34,385 nucleotides of DNA from Lachnospiraceae bacterium (GTDB lineage: Bacteria; Bacillota; Clostridia; Lachnospirales; Lachnospiraceae). A model generated the notes under the pieces. That model was not told the DNA's origin. It saw only the letters and a list, made by a program, of their open reading frames with translations, and searched no databases. The DNA is taken from contig DNUZ01000025.1 of assembly GCA_003507655.1 (NCBI GenBank), positions 1 to 34,385 of the forward strand. The letters run 5' to 3'. Both the position numbers and the translations under genes were made by a program. Below are positions 10,439-18,812 of this stretch, in pieces; positions within the stretch are counted from its first letter, which is position 1, and each line of letters starts with the position of its first letter.

Positions 10439-11629
10439 ATGAGATTTTGGAAAAGAAGAAAGAAAGCAAAAGAACAGCCGGAAGCAAAACAGAATATTGA
10501 AGATGTGTTAGAACATTTGAATACGCGGGGTGCATATACGGACAGTGCGGAATATAAGAGGCAGGCAGAGCATGAGATGCTCGGACGCTGTGAGGAGATC
10601 ATTGAGGCGATCCGGGAGTTAGAAGAGGCGAAGTCTGAGTACCGCATTGTCACGGACTATCTGAATGATATCCAGAAAATCCGCAATATTCCAAAAGAAA
10701 CACAGGAGGATCTGCATGAGGTTGCAGGAAATGTTGCCAAACTCAATAAGGCAAGGGATCAGTATTTAAATACGGCCCAGAAGATTTCCGACGCACAGTT
10801 CGTTCAGATGCAGCAGGAAGAGGATGAGATACCGGATGCCATCCGCAGATTAGAGGCAAATGAAGCCTATGAGGCAGCCATCCGCCGGGATATGAATTAT
10901 TTAGAGGGAGAAAAACAGGCGTGGGTGTACTGCATGGAAGAAGTAAAGGAAGAGATGCATCATCTTAGGATTTTTTCCTATGTATTGTTTAGCGTATTTA
11001 TTGTCCTGATGGCGGTGATCTTAGTCCTGCAGGGAGTGAAAAACGTGGACACAAAGCTGATGTTTACGCTGCTGGTATCCGCGGCAGCCATCGGTGGATT
11101 TTTCCTCTATTTCCGTCAGCAGCGGGATATCGATCAGTTAAAACGCTGCGAGGCAAACATTAACGGAGCGATCATCCTTTTGAATAAGATCAAGTTTAAA
11201 TATGTCAATACGAAGAACGCAGTCGACTATGCCTGTGAAAAATACCATGTACACAATTCGAAGGAACTGACCTATATCTGGGAGCAGTATCAGGATGCAG
11301 TGCGGGAAAAGGAAAAATATCTTCAGACAAATGAGGAGTTAGATTACTATAATTCCCGTTTGGTACGCAGACTGAAAGATTATCAGCTCTATGATGCAAA
11401 AGTGTGGACCGGCAATCCGGAAGCGATTTATAATGACAAGGAAATGGTTGAGGTGCAGCATAATCTGATCGCAAGGAGACAGAAACTTCGAGAACGCATA
11501 GAGTATAATACGAAAAATATCCTGAATATGCGAAAAGAGGTAGAAGAGATCGCGGCAAGTCAGAAGCAGATGGTCCCGGAGTTAAAAGAGATCATTGATT
11601 CCATTGACAGTTTAAGCAGCCAGTCTTAA
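10439..11629 (+). CDS. Coiled-coil membrane protein, unknown function
   Basis: 396 residues. The N-terminal ~175 residues are charged helical coiled coil. Two adjacent membrane helices follow at roughly residues 180-202 (YVLFSVFIVLMAVILVLQGV) and 210-226. The rest is a second long coiled coil up to the C-terminus. Both coiled-coil arms should lie on the same side of the membrane, presumably the cytoplasm. The gene begins 6 bases after the preceding stop and ends the four-gene operon; I see no clear terminator after it. The topology suggests a membrane anchor for the soluble operon partners, which is inference. Confidence 0.75.
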   Translation: MRFWKRRKKAKEQPEAKQNIEDVLEHLNTRGAYTDSAEYKRQAEHEMLGRCEEIIEAIRELEEAKSEYRIVTDYLNDIQKIRNIPKETQEDLHEVAGNVAKLNKARDQYLNTAQKISDAQFVQMQQEEDEIPDAIRRLEANEAYEAAIRRDMNYLEGEKQAWVYCMEEVKEEMHHLRIFSYVLFSVFIVLMAVILVLQGVKNVDTKLMFTLLVSAAAIGGFFLYFRQQRDIDQLKRCEANINGAIILLNKIKFKYVNTKNAVDYACEKYHVHNSKELTYIWEQYQDAVREKEKYLQTNEELDYYNSRLVRRLKDYQLYDAKVWTGNPEAIYNDKEMVEVQHNLIARRQKLRERIEYNTKNILNMRKEVEEIAASQKQMVPELKEIIDSIDSLSSQS

Positions 11630-11673
11630 AGTGTGTTTGCAAAACGGGTTATTTCTCTTATGCACGAAAAAAT

Positions 11674-11689
11674 AAAATATGCATATTTT
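11674..11689. promoter_or_regulatory. 16-base palindrome upstream of cotJA
   Basis: AAAATATGCATATTTT is a perfect palindrome about 30 bases before the cotJA start. It may be a regulator site or part of a sporulation promoter. I could not fit a clear sigma-E or sigma-K pair. Confidence 0.35.
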
Positions 11690-11719
11690 GTAAGTAAAGA
11701 GATAAGGAGAAATAACATT

Positions 11720-11929
11720 ATGGGAAATTGCAATAGAAGCAATATGGGACAACGGGAATGCGGTGAGCGTTACGATATGTCCTCATGTCAGGATTTTGCA
11801 TTAGCAATGGCATATGTACCATGGCAGCATTTTGAGCATGTCTATGAGCCGGACCGTGCTCTTCAGGTCGGAACCATTTTTCCGGAATTAAATAAACCGT
11901 TTTGCGGAAGAAAGGGGATGCGGGGATGA
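11720..11929 (+). CDS. cotJA: Spore coat-associated protein CotJA
   Basis: 69 residues. ALAMAYVPWQHFEHVYEPDR followed by QVGTIFPELNKPFCG is the CotJA signature. I start it at the ATG at 11720, preceded by AAGGAG; longer upstream frames lack a ribosome site. CotJA is a minor coat component made in the mother cell in Bacillus, in an operon with cotJB and cotJC, as here. The stop overlaps the cotJB start by four bases. Confidence 0.88.
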   Translation: MGNCNRSNMGQRECGERYDMSSCQDFALAMAYVPWQHFEHVYEPDRALQVGTIFPELNKPFCGRKGMRG

Positions 11930-12192
11930 TGAATCAGCAGATGAGCCAGAAACAGTTGTTACAGTGGATCAATATGGTAAGCTTTGCCGTCAATGACATT
12001 ACCCTTTATCTGGATACGCATCCTGACGACGAAGAAGCATTAAATTATTTAAAACACTACAAAGAACTACGCAAACAGGGACTTCGTGCCTATGCAGACC
12101 AGTATGGTCCTCTTACGATCGACAGTGCAAAAGTAGGAGATCACTGGGACTGGGCAACCCAGCCTTGGCCGTGGGAAGGAGGCATGTGTTAA
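11926..12192 (+). CDS. cotJB: Spore coat protein CotJB
   Basis: 88 residues. The family motif HYKELRKQGLRAYADQYGPL and the C-terminal tail DHWDWATQPWPWEGG identify CotJB. The start ATG overlaps the cotJA stop in ATGA, with GGGG-rich ribosome-site sequence just upstream, so the two are translationally coupled. A second ATG follows immediately at 11929. cotJC begins 3 bases after the stop. Confidence 0.9.
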   Translation: MMNQQMSQKQLLQWINMVSFAVNDITLYLDTHPDDEEALNYLKHYKELRKQGLRAYADQYGPLTIDSAKVGDHWDWATQPWPWEGGMC

Positions 12193-12195
12193 GTT

Positions 12196-12615
12196 ATGTG
12201 GAATTATGAAAAGAGATTACAATATCCGGTAAATATCAAACAGACCAATCCGAAGATCGCACAGGTCATCATGTCGCAGTACGGTGGACCGGATGGAGAG
12301 CTTGGAGCTTCCATGCGATACATTTCACAGCGTTATACGATGCCTTATCGTGAGGTTGCAGGAATTTTGAATGATATCGGTACCGAGGAGCTGGCACATT
12401 TAGAGATGGTTTCTACGATCGTGCATCAGCTGACAAGAGATTTATCACCGGAGGAGCTTAAAGCATCCGGTTTTGACAAATATTATGTAGATCATACGTT
12501 GGGAATCTGGCCGCAGGCAGCCGGGGGCATTCCATTTAATGCCTGTGAATTCCAGTCAAAGGGTGATCCGATCACAGATTTGATGGAAGATATGGCAGCA
12601 GAGGGTGCGGCTTGA
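12196..12615 (+). CDS. cotJC: CotJC / manganese catalase-like coat protein, C-terminally short
   Basis: 139 residues that align with CotJC from residue 1 (MWNYEKRLQYPV, GGPDGELGAS, NDIGTEELAHLEM) to KGDPITDLMEDMAAE. Glu35, Glu64/65 and His68 match the first dimetal ligands of manganese catalases. In Bacillus CotJC (about 189 residues) the chain continues after AAE with a helix and an REREIVH-type segment that carries the last histidine ligand. Here it stops at once with TGA TAA. I see no continuation in other frames. The dimetal site is therefore probably incomplete, and the protein may act only as a structural coat component. Confidence 0.82.
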   Translation: MWNYEKRLQYPVNIKQTNPKIAQVIMSQYGGPDGELGASMRYISQRYTMPYREVAGILNDIGTEELAHLEMVSTIVHQLTRDLSPEELKASGFDKYYVDHTLGIWPQAAGGIPFNACEFQSKGDPITDLMEDMAAEGAA

Positions 12616-12651
12616 TAAGAACAACAAAAATATATGCTAACGGAGGAAGAT

Positions 12652-14049
12652 ATGGGAAGAAAAAAGAGGATGCTTTCCATGGTGCTTGGAATTTCAATAC
12701 TGGTTCTGATCGTGATCATTGTAAAGGTTATACCACAGAGCATTAGAAATTCTCAAAAAAATACAAAGACAGAACAGTCACAGGAAGCATCAGAGAAAAA
12801 AACGAAGAAAAAGGACAAGAACATAGAGCAGGCAAAACTGCTGGCGATGGGATATGATTACGACGGAGCGATCAATCTCTTAAAGTCCGTAAAAAATTAT
12901 AAAGAAAATACGAAGATCACAAAACTGATCAAAAAGTTTGAAGAACAAAAGGCGGCATGTGTTCCGGTGGATGTCAATGCAGTGCCACACATTTTCTATC
13001 ATTCCCTGATCAATGATACGGATCGTGCATTTAACGTATCCGTGTTAGGAAAAAATGCAATGGACGGCATGAACGCGTGGATGACAACCGTGGAAGAATT
13101 TGACCGCATTACCCAGCAGATGTATGACAATGGATATGTATTTGTAAGACTGCGTGATTTAGTAGTTGAGACAAAGGATGAAAATGGCAATGTAACGTTT
13201 GCACCAAACACGAACCTGATGCTGCCGCCGGATAAAAAAGCGGTCGTTCTGTCCGTGGATGATCTGAGTTATTACCATTCCTATAAGCCTGCCGGATTTC
13301 CGGAAAGACTGGTATTAGATGATAACGGTGATGTAAAGTGTCTTTATAAGACTTCAGATGGCAAGAAACATATCGGGGATTACGATGTGGTTCCAAGACT
13401 GAATACATTTTTAAAGAAGCACCCGGACGGTGCCTACAAAGGAGCAAGAGGTATGATCGCCATGACCGGATATAATGGCGTGTTTGGCTATCGTACGGAT
13501 TCGGATTATGAGGTCAGAGAACATTTAAAACCGGATCAGCTTGCATGGCTGAACGAACACCCGGATTACAACCGGGAAAAAGAGATTGAAAAAGCAAAAA
13601 AAATTGCTGATGCACTAAAAGCGGAAGGCTGGGAGTTTGCAAGCCACACCTGGGGACATCTGAGTGTCACGGGAAAGACCGTGGAACGTTTAAAGACAGA
13701 TAATGAGAAGTGGGTTGCGAATGTACAGAATATTGTAGGAGTGGTGGATACGTTGATCTTTGCGCATGGAAATGACATCGGAGGGCCGCAGCCGTATACG
13801 AATGATAATCCGCTGTATGCCTATTATAAGAGTGCCGGTTACAACTTTTTCTGTAATGTAGACCGCTCGAAACCACACTGGGTACAGATCAATGCAGACA
13901 ATGTGCGTCAGGGACGGATTGATATGGACGGCTATCTGCTCTATACCGCAACGCAGGGACGGACAACGGTCTTAGACCAGATGATCCGGCCGGCAGAGGT
14001 ATTTGATACAAGAAGACCGACACCGGTCATTGCAAACGGAAAAGAGTAG
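12652..14049 (+). CDS. Membrane-anchored polysaccharide deacetylase-like protein
   Basis: 465 residues from the ATG at 12652, which has GGAGG five bases upstream. One N-terminal membrane helix (residues ~7-28) is followed by a lysine-rich linker and an extracellular domain. That domain has a CE4 NodB-type deacetylase pattern: VVLSVDD (Asp203/Asp204) for the catalytic base and metal, and SHTWGH (His332/His336) for metal binding. The usual motif TFDDG is altered to SVDDLS, and FAHGND stands where motif 3 is expected. It probably removes acetyl groups from peptidoglycan or other wall glycan. The position behind cotJABC suggests a spore-cortex or spore-wall role, which is inference. Confidence 0.78.
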   Translation: MGRKKRMLSMVLGISILVLIVIIVKVIPQSIRNSQKNTKTEQSQEASEKKTKKKDKNIEQAKLLAMGYDYDGAINLLKSVKNYKENTKITKLIKKFEEQKAACVPVDVNAVPHIFYHSLINDTDRAFNVSVLGKNAMDGMNAWMTTVEEFDRITQQMYDNGYVFVRLRDLVVETKDENGNVTFAPNTNLMLPPDKKAVVLSVDDLSYYHSYKPAGFPERLVLDDNGDVKCLYKTSDGKKHIGDYDVVPRLNTFLKKHPDGAYKGARGMIAMTGYNGVFGYRTDSDYEVREHLKPDQLAWLNEHPDYNREKEIEKAKKIADALKAEGWEFASHTWGHLSVTGKTVERLKTDNEKWVANVQNIVGVVDTLIFAHGNDIGGPQPYTNDNPLYAYYKSAGYNFFCNVDRSKPHWVQINADNVRQGRIDMDGYLLYTATQGRTTVLDQMIRPAEVFDTRRPTPVIANGKE

Positions 14050-14214
14050 GAGTAATAAAATACCACTGCTGTTTATTTTAGAACCACTGCACGAAAGATA
14101 AGGGTCAAGTAGTAATAGTGTATGAAGTTTGTATGCCATATTTGTATAACATGACATTTTTATATGATCGTGGCATTTTGTGTCGAAAAAAGTATGTACA
14201 TGTGATAAAATTTA

Positions 14215-14253
14215 TATAAACATTTTATAAACGAATGTAAAAAGATGTTTATA
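14215..14253. promoter_or_regulatory. Inverted repeat upstream of the cooC-like operon
   Basis: TATAAACAT (14215-14223) and ATGTTTATA (14245-14253) form a perfect 9-base inverted repeat, 21 bases apart, ending just before the GGGAG ribosome site. The rest of the 221-base gap 14050-14270 is AT-rich, with promoter-like GATAAA near 14204 but no convincing -35 and no terminator for the preceding gene. Confidence 0.4.
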
Positions 14254-14270
14254 AGTAAGGGAGACAGCAA

Positions 14271-15050
14271 ATGAATACAGATAAGAGTGATGCCAGGATC
14301 CTTGCAGTCGCAGGCAAGGGTGGCGTTGGTAAGACCTCGCTTGCAGCAGTTATGGTCAAACTTTTAGTGGCAGCGTACCCGGATAAACGGATACTTGCGA
14401 TTGATGCAGACCCGGCTGTGGGATTGTCTACTGCACTCGGTGTGGACGTGAAACTCACGGTAGACGATATTCGCAAAGAGGTTGTGGCAAACGCAGAGGA
14501 CGGCAACGCTAAGGCGGCAATTGAATTGTTAGGAGAAGCCAGATATCGTATTTTTGACGCACTTGTCGAGATGGATGGCTTTTCTTTTATTGCAATCGGA
14601 AGACCGGAGGCAGCGGGCTGCTATTGCAAGATCAACAGTTATCTGAAAGAAGTGATCGGTCTTTTGGCAGAGAATTATGATTATATCGTAATTGACGGAG
14701 AGGCTGGAATTGAGCAGATCAACCGACGTGTGATGGAAAAAGTGACACATCTTATGCTGATCACGGACTCTTCTAAGAAAGGAACGCAGGTCGTTCAGAC
14801 GATCAAACAGGTAGCAGATGAACTTGTGATGTACGACAAGGTCGGTGTGATCGCAAACCGACTTCCCAATTTAGATGTCAAACAGTACATGGATGTGGGT
14901 GATATTCCGGTACTTTCTTACATATTATCGGATGCTTCGTTAGCAGAGTTCGACCTCAAGGGAGAGAGTGTATTTTATTTAGATGATGATGCGGCGATCG
15001 TCAGAGGAGCAAAAGAAGCCCTGATCGGTATAGGAATTTTAGAAGCGTAA
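14271..15050 (+). CDS. cooC: CooC-type nickel-insertion ATPase (MinD/NifH fold)
   Basis: 259 residues. The deviant Walker A GKGGVGKTS (residues 15-23) and DADPA at 45-49 are those of the SIMIBI ATPases. EAAGCYC (Cys117, Cys119) is the CxC metal/dimer motif characteristic of CooC, which binds nickel and helps build the Ni-Fe-S cluster of carbon monoxide dehydrogenase. DGEAGIEQINRR and the later ITDSSKKG segment complete the fold. It is first in the operon, with GGGAG seven bases before the ATG. No CODH catalytic gene is present in the window, so the client is probably another protein of this operon. That is inference. Confidence 0.85.
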   Translation: MNTDKSDARILAVAGKGGVGKTSLAAVMVKLLVAAYPDKRILAIDADPAVGLSTALGVDVKLTVDDIRKEVVANAEDGNAKAAIELLGEARYRIFDALVEMDGFSFIAIGRPEAAGCYCKINSYLKEVIGLLAENYDYIVIDGEAGIEQINRRVMEKVTHLMLITDSSKKGTQVVQTIKQVADELVMYDKVGVIANRLPNLDVKQYMDVGDIPVLSYILSDASLAEFDLKGESVFYLDDDAAIVRGAKEALIGIGILEA

Positions 15051-15062
15051 AGGAGGGAAAGC

Positions 15063-16259
15063 GTGAAAGACTTAAAGCACTTATATTATTTTGAGAAGTT
15101 GTTAGAAGATGCGAATAACGAACTTGTGCGTCAGGCACAAAGTGAGGGGCTTAAGTGTATCGCAACGACTTGCGAAAATGTACCGGAACCACTTTTAAAT
15201 CTTCCGGGAATATTTTCCGTCAGACTGCGTGCACCGCGTACAGGTTCTATGGAGATGGCTACCTATTACATGACAAGTTTTTTGTGTGAGTACAGTAGAG
15301 CACTTTTAGAAAGAGCCATTGAAGGCGGTTACAATTTTGTGGACGGTATCGTAACACCGGACGGATGTACGATGATGAACCGCTGTGTGGAGAATATGGA
15401 ACTGCTTAAAACCATGGGAGAGGGAAAAGATGGATTTTTCTGGGAATATATGGAGATTCCACAGAAGAATGATGACAATGCATTAGAGATGTATACCTTG
15501 CAGTGCCGCAACCATATCTTAAAGCCACTGGCTGAAAAATATGGGATCGACACATCGGATGAGGCTATCCGTGCAGCCGTAGAACAGCACAACGAAGTGT
15601 GCCGCCTGATCCGTGCGATCGGTGATTTTCGTAAAGAAGCGAATCCACGCGTAACGGGCTATGAGTTCCATATCCTTACCCTGGTAAGTTATGTGGCACC
15701 AAAGCATCTGATCGTGGACAAACTCCGTGAGACATTAGAGGAGATCAAAACAAGAGAACCGGATGCGGCAGACAAGTATCGTGCCCGTGTCGTTTTTGTC
15801 GGCTCCGAGGTGGACGATGTGGATGTGATCAGGTTAGTAGAGGAATCCGGTGCCTATGTCTGTGCAGACCGTTTCTGCTATGGATCATTACCGGGACGTG
15901 ATGAGATCCTCTTAAATGACGATGAAGATGTTGTAAAACAGGTCTGTCGTCAGGTGCAGGGCAGAGCACAGTGTCCACGTTACTGGGATATGGCAAAGAT
16001 GACAGGCAGACGCGATTACGTTGCAGATCTTGCAAAAGAATACGGCGCAGATGGTATTATTTACGAACAGATGAAGTTCTGTGATCCATGGGCATATGAG
16101 CGGATGATCGGTACGATCGTTCTCCGTGATGAGCATGGCTATCCGGTACTTGCCGTGGATCGTCCATATTCCATTGGCTCTTCCGGTCAGATGCGCACAC
16201 GCGTGCAGGCATTCGTAGAGAGCATTGAGATCAAGAAGATTCAAGGAGGTAAGAAATAA
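15063..16259 (+). CDS. 2-hydroxyacyl-CoA dehydratase-like Fe-S subunit (398 aa)
   Basis: This protein belongs to the HgdB/HadC/BcrBC-type D-component family. Three likely [4Fe-4S] ligands lie in the expected places: Cys75 (SFLCEYSR), Cys102 (TPDGCTMMNR) and Cys340 (QMKFCDPWAYE), the last being the very conserved K(Y/F)CDP motif. Relatives take one very low-potential electron from an ATP-driven activator. Their targets range from 2-hydroxyacyl-CoA to aromatic CoA esters, and the double-cubane-cluster proteins reduce small molecules. The gene starts at a GTG after a perfect AGGAGG and overlaps the next gene by one base (TAATG), so the two subunits are probably made 1:1. The substrate is unknown. 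Confidence 0.85.
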   Translation: MKDLKHLYYFEKLLEDANNELVRQAQSEGLKCIATTCENVPEPLLNLPGIFSVRLRAPRTGSMEMATYYMTSFLCEYSRALLERAIEGGYNFVDGIVTPDGCTMMNRCVENMELLKTMGEGKDGFFWEYMEIPQKNDDNALEMYTLQCRNHILKPLAEKYGIDTSDEAIRAAVEQHNEVCRLIRAIGDFRKEANPRVTGYEFHILTLVSYVAPKHLIVDKLRETLEEIKTREPDAADKYRARVVFVGSEVDDVDVIRLVEESGAYVCADRFCYGSLPGRDEILLNDDEDVVKQVCRQVQGRAQCPRYWDMAKMTGRRDYVADLAKEYGADGIIYEQMKFCDPWAYERMIGTIVLRDEHGYPVLAVDRPYSIGSSGQMRTRVQAFVESIEIKKIQGGKK

Positions 16260-17821
16260 TGGCAAAAGAAGTAGGCGCAGAAGCGCTGGGTAGATTTTTT
16301 ACCGATGGAAAAGTACGAAGCAGACGTGAGTGGCGTGGATTTAAGGATACTTTTTATGATTACACACGCTGGCTCTATATTATGAAGCAGTTAGCTGGCT
16401 TTATCATCAAGCCTAGAAATATCAAAGCGATGTTCCGCTATCGCTGGATGGCAAACTATTTAGCAGTACCGATGATGGTCGATAAACATACACAGGGACT
16501 TCGCGGACCATACCTTCGTATGTGTCATTTAGAGCAGGATCTCGTTGTCTATGATGTGGCAAAACTTCTTGATAACTTATTCCGCGGAGATCGTCGTATC
16601 GGCAATGATAAAGAGTTCTCTAAGAAAGTCGTGCTTGTAGACGAAAACGAAATGACAGCCGTTATGATGGGATTTCCTACCTTAAAGGGACTTTCCCGTG
16701 AGACACCGTCTACCTATGTATCGGTTCTTTTGAACCAGAACGCGGCACTGCATTATATCGATGTGGCACAGGAGTTTGGACTTGCCGGTGATGTCTGTCC
16801 GATGCCGGAGGCAGAACTTGGCGTTTCCATTGATGATGATGCACCGATCCTTGGTGCCTGTGCCGTACAGTGTAATACAACCTGTGACGGTTCCCTTATG
16901 AGTAATGGCGGTATTGCAAAACGTCTGGAATTAGAAGATGGTATACCAATCTTCCAGTTAGCAGCACCGTTGCGCCACAGAGAAGATGACGTACAGGATT
17001 ACGCAGCACAGGAGATCAGGAACTGTATCGCATTTATCGAAGAAAAGACAGGCGAGAAATGGGATTGGAAATATTACTTTGAGTGTGCAAAACGTGTCAA
17101 CGAGTCCACCAGACACCGTATGGAATGGCTCGATATGAATAAGACCGATTATCCGCAGATCTTTGGTTCAAATCTTGCACTTTATACCGAGACAAACTAC
17201 ATGGCAATCTGTGGTAAGGTGCCGGAATTTGTCGATGTAGACCGAAAACTTACCGCACTTGCAAATCAGGCATACAAAGACAAGATGATGATGGCAAAAG
17301 AATATCGTCACCGTGCGATCGTATGGGGCGTACAGTCGCATTTTTACATGGACTTTTTGCTTTGGATATTAAACTGCTGGGGTATTGTTCCACTGACCGA
17401 TATGCTTTCTATGGTAAATACCGAGATGATCGCAGAGGAAGATACACCACAGAACCGTGAAAAAGCATATTACGATATGGCATGGCTGACAGAAAACATG
17501 ATTATGAGAAACCGTACCCATGGCGGTTACAAAGTACTTCTCGATGAACTTTGGGAGTACTGCGAGGAATTCAACGCCGACATGGTTATCCTTTGGGAGC
17601 ATATGGCATGTAAGGCACTCAATGGTATGCATGGTCAGTTTGAAGAAAAGGCAAGAGAAAAAGGCATACATTTGATCTGGGTCACACACGATCTGTTCGA
17701 TCCTAGAATCGTATCCCGTCAGGGCGTTCGTGATCAGGTCAATCGTTATATGAGAACTGTATTTAAGGAAGAACCACTGGATCCGTCACTGGAAATTTTA
17801 CACGACGAGCATTCATGGTAA
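16259..17821 (+). CDS. Second 2-hydroxyacyl-CoA dehydratase-like subunit (520 aa, enlarged)
   Basis: A larger, more divergent D-component paralogue. Candidate cluster cysteines are Cys180 (GDVCPMPEAELG), Cys209 (VQCNTTCDGS, with Cys201 and Cys205 close by) and Cys451 (WEHMACKALNG), matching the three-ligand spacing of the family. About 100 extra N-terminal residues precede the usual fold and contain a basic, aromatic-rich stretch. With the 398-residue protein it should form a heterodimer with one cluster per subunit. The lack of CoA-transferase or dehydrogenase genes nearby argues against a standard amino-acid fermentation dehydratase. Confidence 0.8.
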   Translation: MAKEVGAEALGRFFTDGKVRSRREWRGFKDTFYDYTRWLYIMKQLAGFIIKPRNIKAMFRYRWMANYLAVPMMVDKHTQGLRGPYLRMCHLEQDLVVYDVAKLLDNLFRGDRRIGNDKEFSKKVVLVDENEMTAVMMGFPTLKGLSRETPSTYVSVLLNQNAALHYIDVAQEFGLAGDVCPMPEAELGVSIDDDAPILGACAVQCNTTCDGSLMSNGGIAKRLELEDGIPIFQLAAPLRHREDDVQDYAAQEIRNCIAFIEEKTGEKWDWKYYFECAKRVNESTRHRMEWLDMNKTDYPQIFGSNLALYTETNYMAICGKVPEFVDVDRKLTALANQAYKDKMMMAKEYRHRAIVWGVQSHFYMDFLLWILNCWGIVPLTDMLSMVNTEMIAEEDTPQNREKAYYDMAWLTENMIMRNRTHGGYKVLLDELWEYCEEFNADMVILWEHMACKALNGMHGQFEEKAREKGIHLIWVTHDLFDPRIVSRQGVRDQVNRYMRTVFKEEPLDPSLEILHDEHSW

Positions 17822-17836
17822 AAAAGGAGGAACAAG

Positions 17837-18643
17837 ATGAAATATTATGGCGGATGTGATTCCGGATCAACTTATACAAAATGTGTCATCATCGATGAGA
17901 CAGGAAAGATGGTAGCAGATGTAACACTTCGCAGCCGTATCAATGCGGTCCTTTCCTGTGAGGAATCCATTGAAAAGGCAGTTGCACAGGTGCCGGATTT
18001 AAATTCAGCAGAGAATCTGGCTTATCTGGTAGGTACCGGATACGGACGTAACAAGGTACCGTCAGCAGACGAGAATATCTCAGAGATTTCCTGTCATGCG
18101 ATGGGCGTACATGTGGCAGACCCGAATGTTAAGGCAATTATCGATATCGGCGGACAGGACGTAAAAGGGATTGCCATTGATGCTGACGGAACCGTTTTAA
18201 ACTTTGCTATGAACGATAAGTGTGCGGCAGGAACCGGACGTTTCTTTGAGGCAATGGCAAAGGCATTTGAGATGGATCTTTCAGAATTTTCGAAGTTGTC
18301 TTTAAAGGCAAAGAATGTAATCCCGATCACGGCACAGTGTACCGTATTTGCGGAGTCAGAGGTCATCTCCTTAGTAGGCGAGGGCAAGCCGATGGATGAG
18401 ATCGCCGCAGGTATTGAGTTATCCGTTGCAAAAAGATGTTTTGTGATGTCAAAGAAGGCAGGAGCTGTGGATTCCATCACTTTGACAGGCGGATGTGCAA
18501 AGAACGATGGATTAAAAGAGGCTATCGAAAAGGTGTTGAATTTGAAAGTCATTGATCTCCCGATCGACCCACAGCTTATGGGAGCGCTTGGTGCAGCAGA
18601 GTTTGCCCGTCAAAAAGGAATGGCGAAGGAAGGAGCGGTTTAA
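17837..18643 (+). CDS. Activator ATPase of 2-hydroxyacyl-CoA dehydratase type (BadF/BadG/HgdC family)
   Basis: 268 residues, the usual length of HgdC. The ASKHA phosphate motif GCDSGSTYTK is at residues 6-15, with DIGGQDVK near 103 and GGCAKNDGLKEAI near the C-terminus. Cys129 (NDKCAAGTGRF) and Cys168 (TAQCTVF) are the two cysteines that, in the homodimer, hold the bridging [4Fe-4S] cluster. ATP hydrolysis drives an electron from this cluster onto the dehydratase-like pair. The gene starts behind AAGGAGG, 15 bases after the second subunit. Confidence 0.9.
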   Translation: MKYYGGCDSGSTYTKCVIIDETGKMVADVTLRSRINAVLSCEESIEKAVAQVPDLNSAENLAYLVGTGYGRNKVPSADENISEISCHAMGVHVADPNVKAIIDIGGQDVKGIAIDADGTVLNFAMNDKCAAGTGRFFEAMAKAFEMDLSEFSKLSLKAKNVIPITAQCTVFAESEVISLVGEGKPMDEIAAGIELSVAKRCFVMSKKAGAVDSITLTGGCAKNDGLKEAIEKVLNLKVIDLPIDPQLMGALGAAEFARQKGMAKEGAV

Positions 18644-18644
18644 T

Positions 18645-18812
18645 ATGGCAACATTTTTACATGTAATTTTGATCATTGCGATCGTATTAGTGTGTCTGTT
18701 TGTCTTGAGTTTTATCGTTTACTTTTTTAATCTCGATATGAAACTTACAGCAGCGATCGAACCGCTGATGCAAAAGCATTACGATAAGATAGAAAGAGAT
18801 ACACATCTATGA
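18645..18812 (+). CDS. Small single-pass membrane protein (55 aa)
   Basis: The ATG at 18645 lies one base after the activator stop, with AAGGAG nine bases upstream. Residues ~5-28 are one strong membrane helix (HVILIIAIVLVCLFVLSFIV), followed by a charged cytoplasmic tail ending in YDKIERDTHL. The stop overlaps the next start by four bases. I do not know the family. Its place suggests it tethers the reductase complex to the membrane, which is inference. Confidence 0.65.
   Translation: MATFLHVILIIAIVLVCLFVLSFIVYFFNLDMKLTAAIEPLMQKHYDKIERDTHL

Noticed and set aside
15063..18643. Ordinary 2-hydroxyglutarate or 2-hydroxyisocaproate fermentation operon
   Set aside because: CoA-transferase, 2-hydroxyacid dehydrogenase and acyl-CoA dehydrogenase genes are missing, and the second subunit is unusually large.
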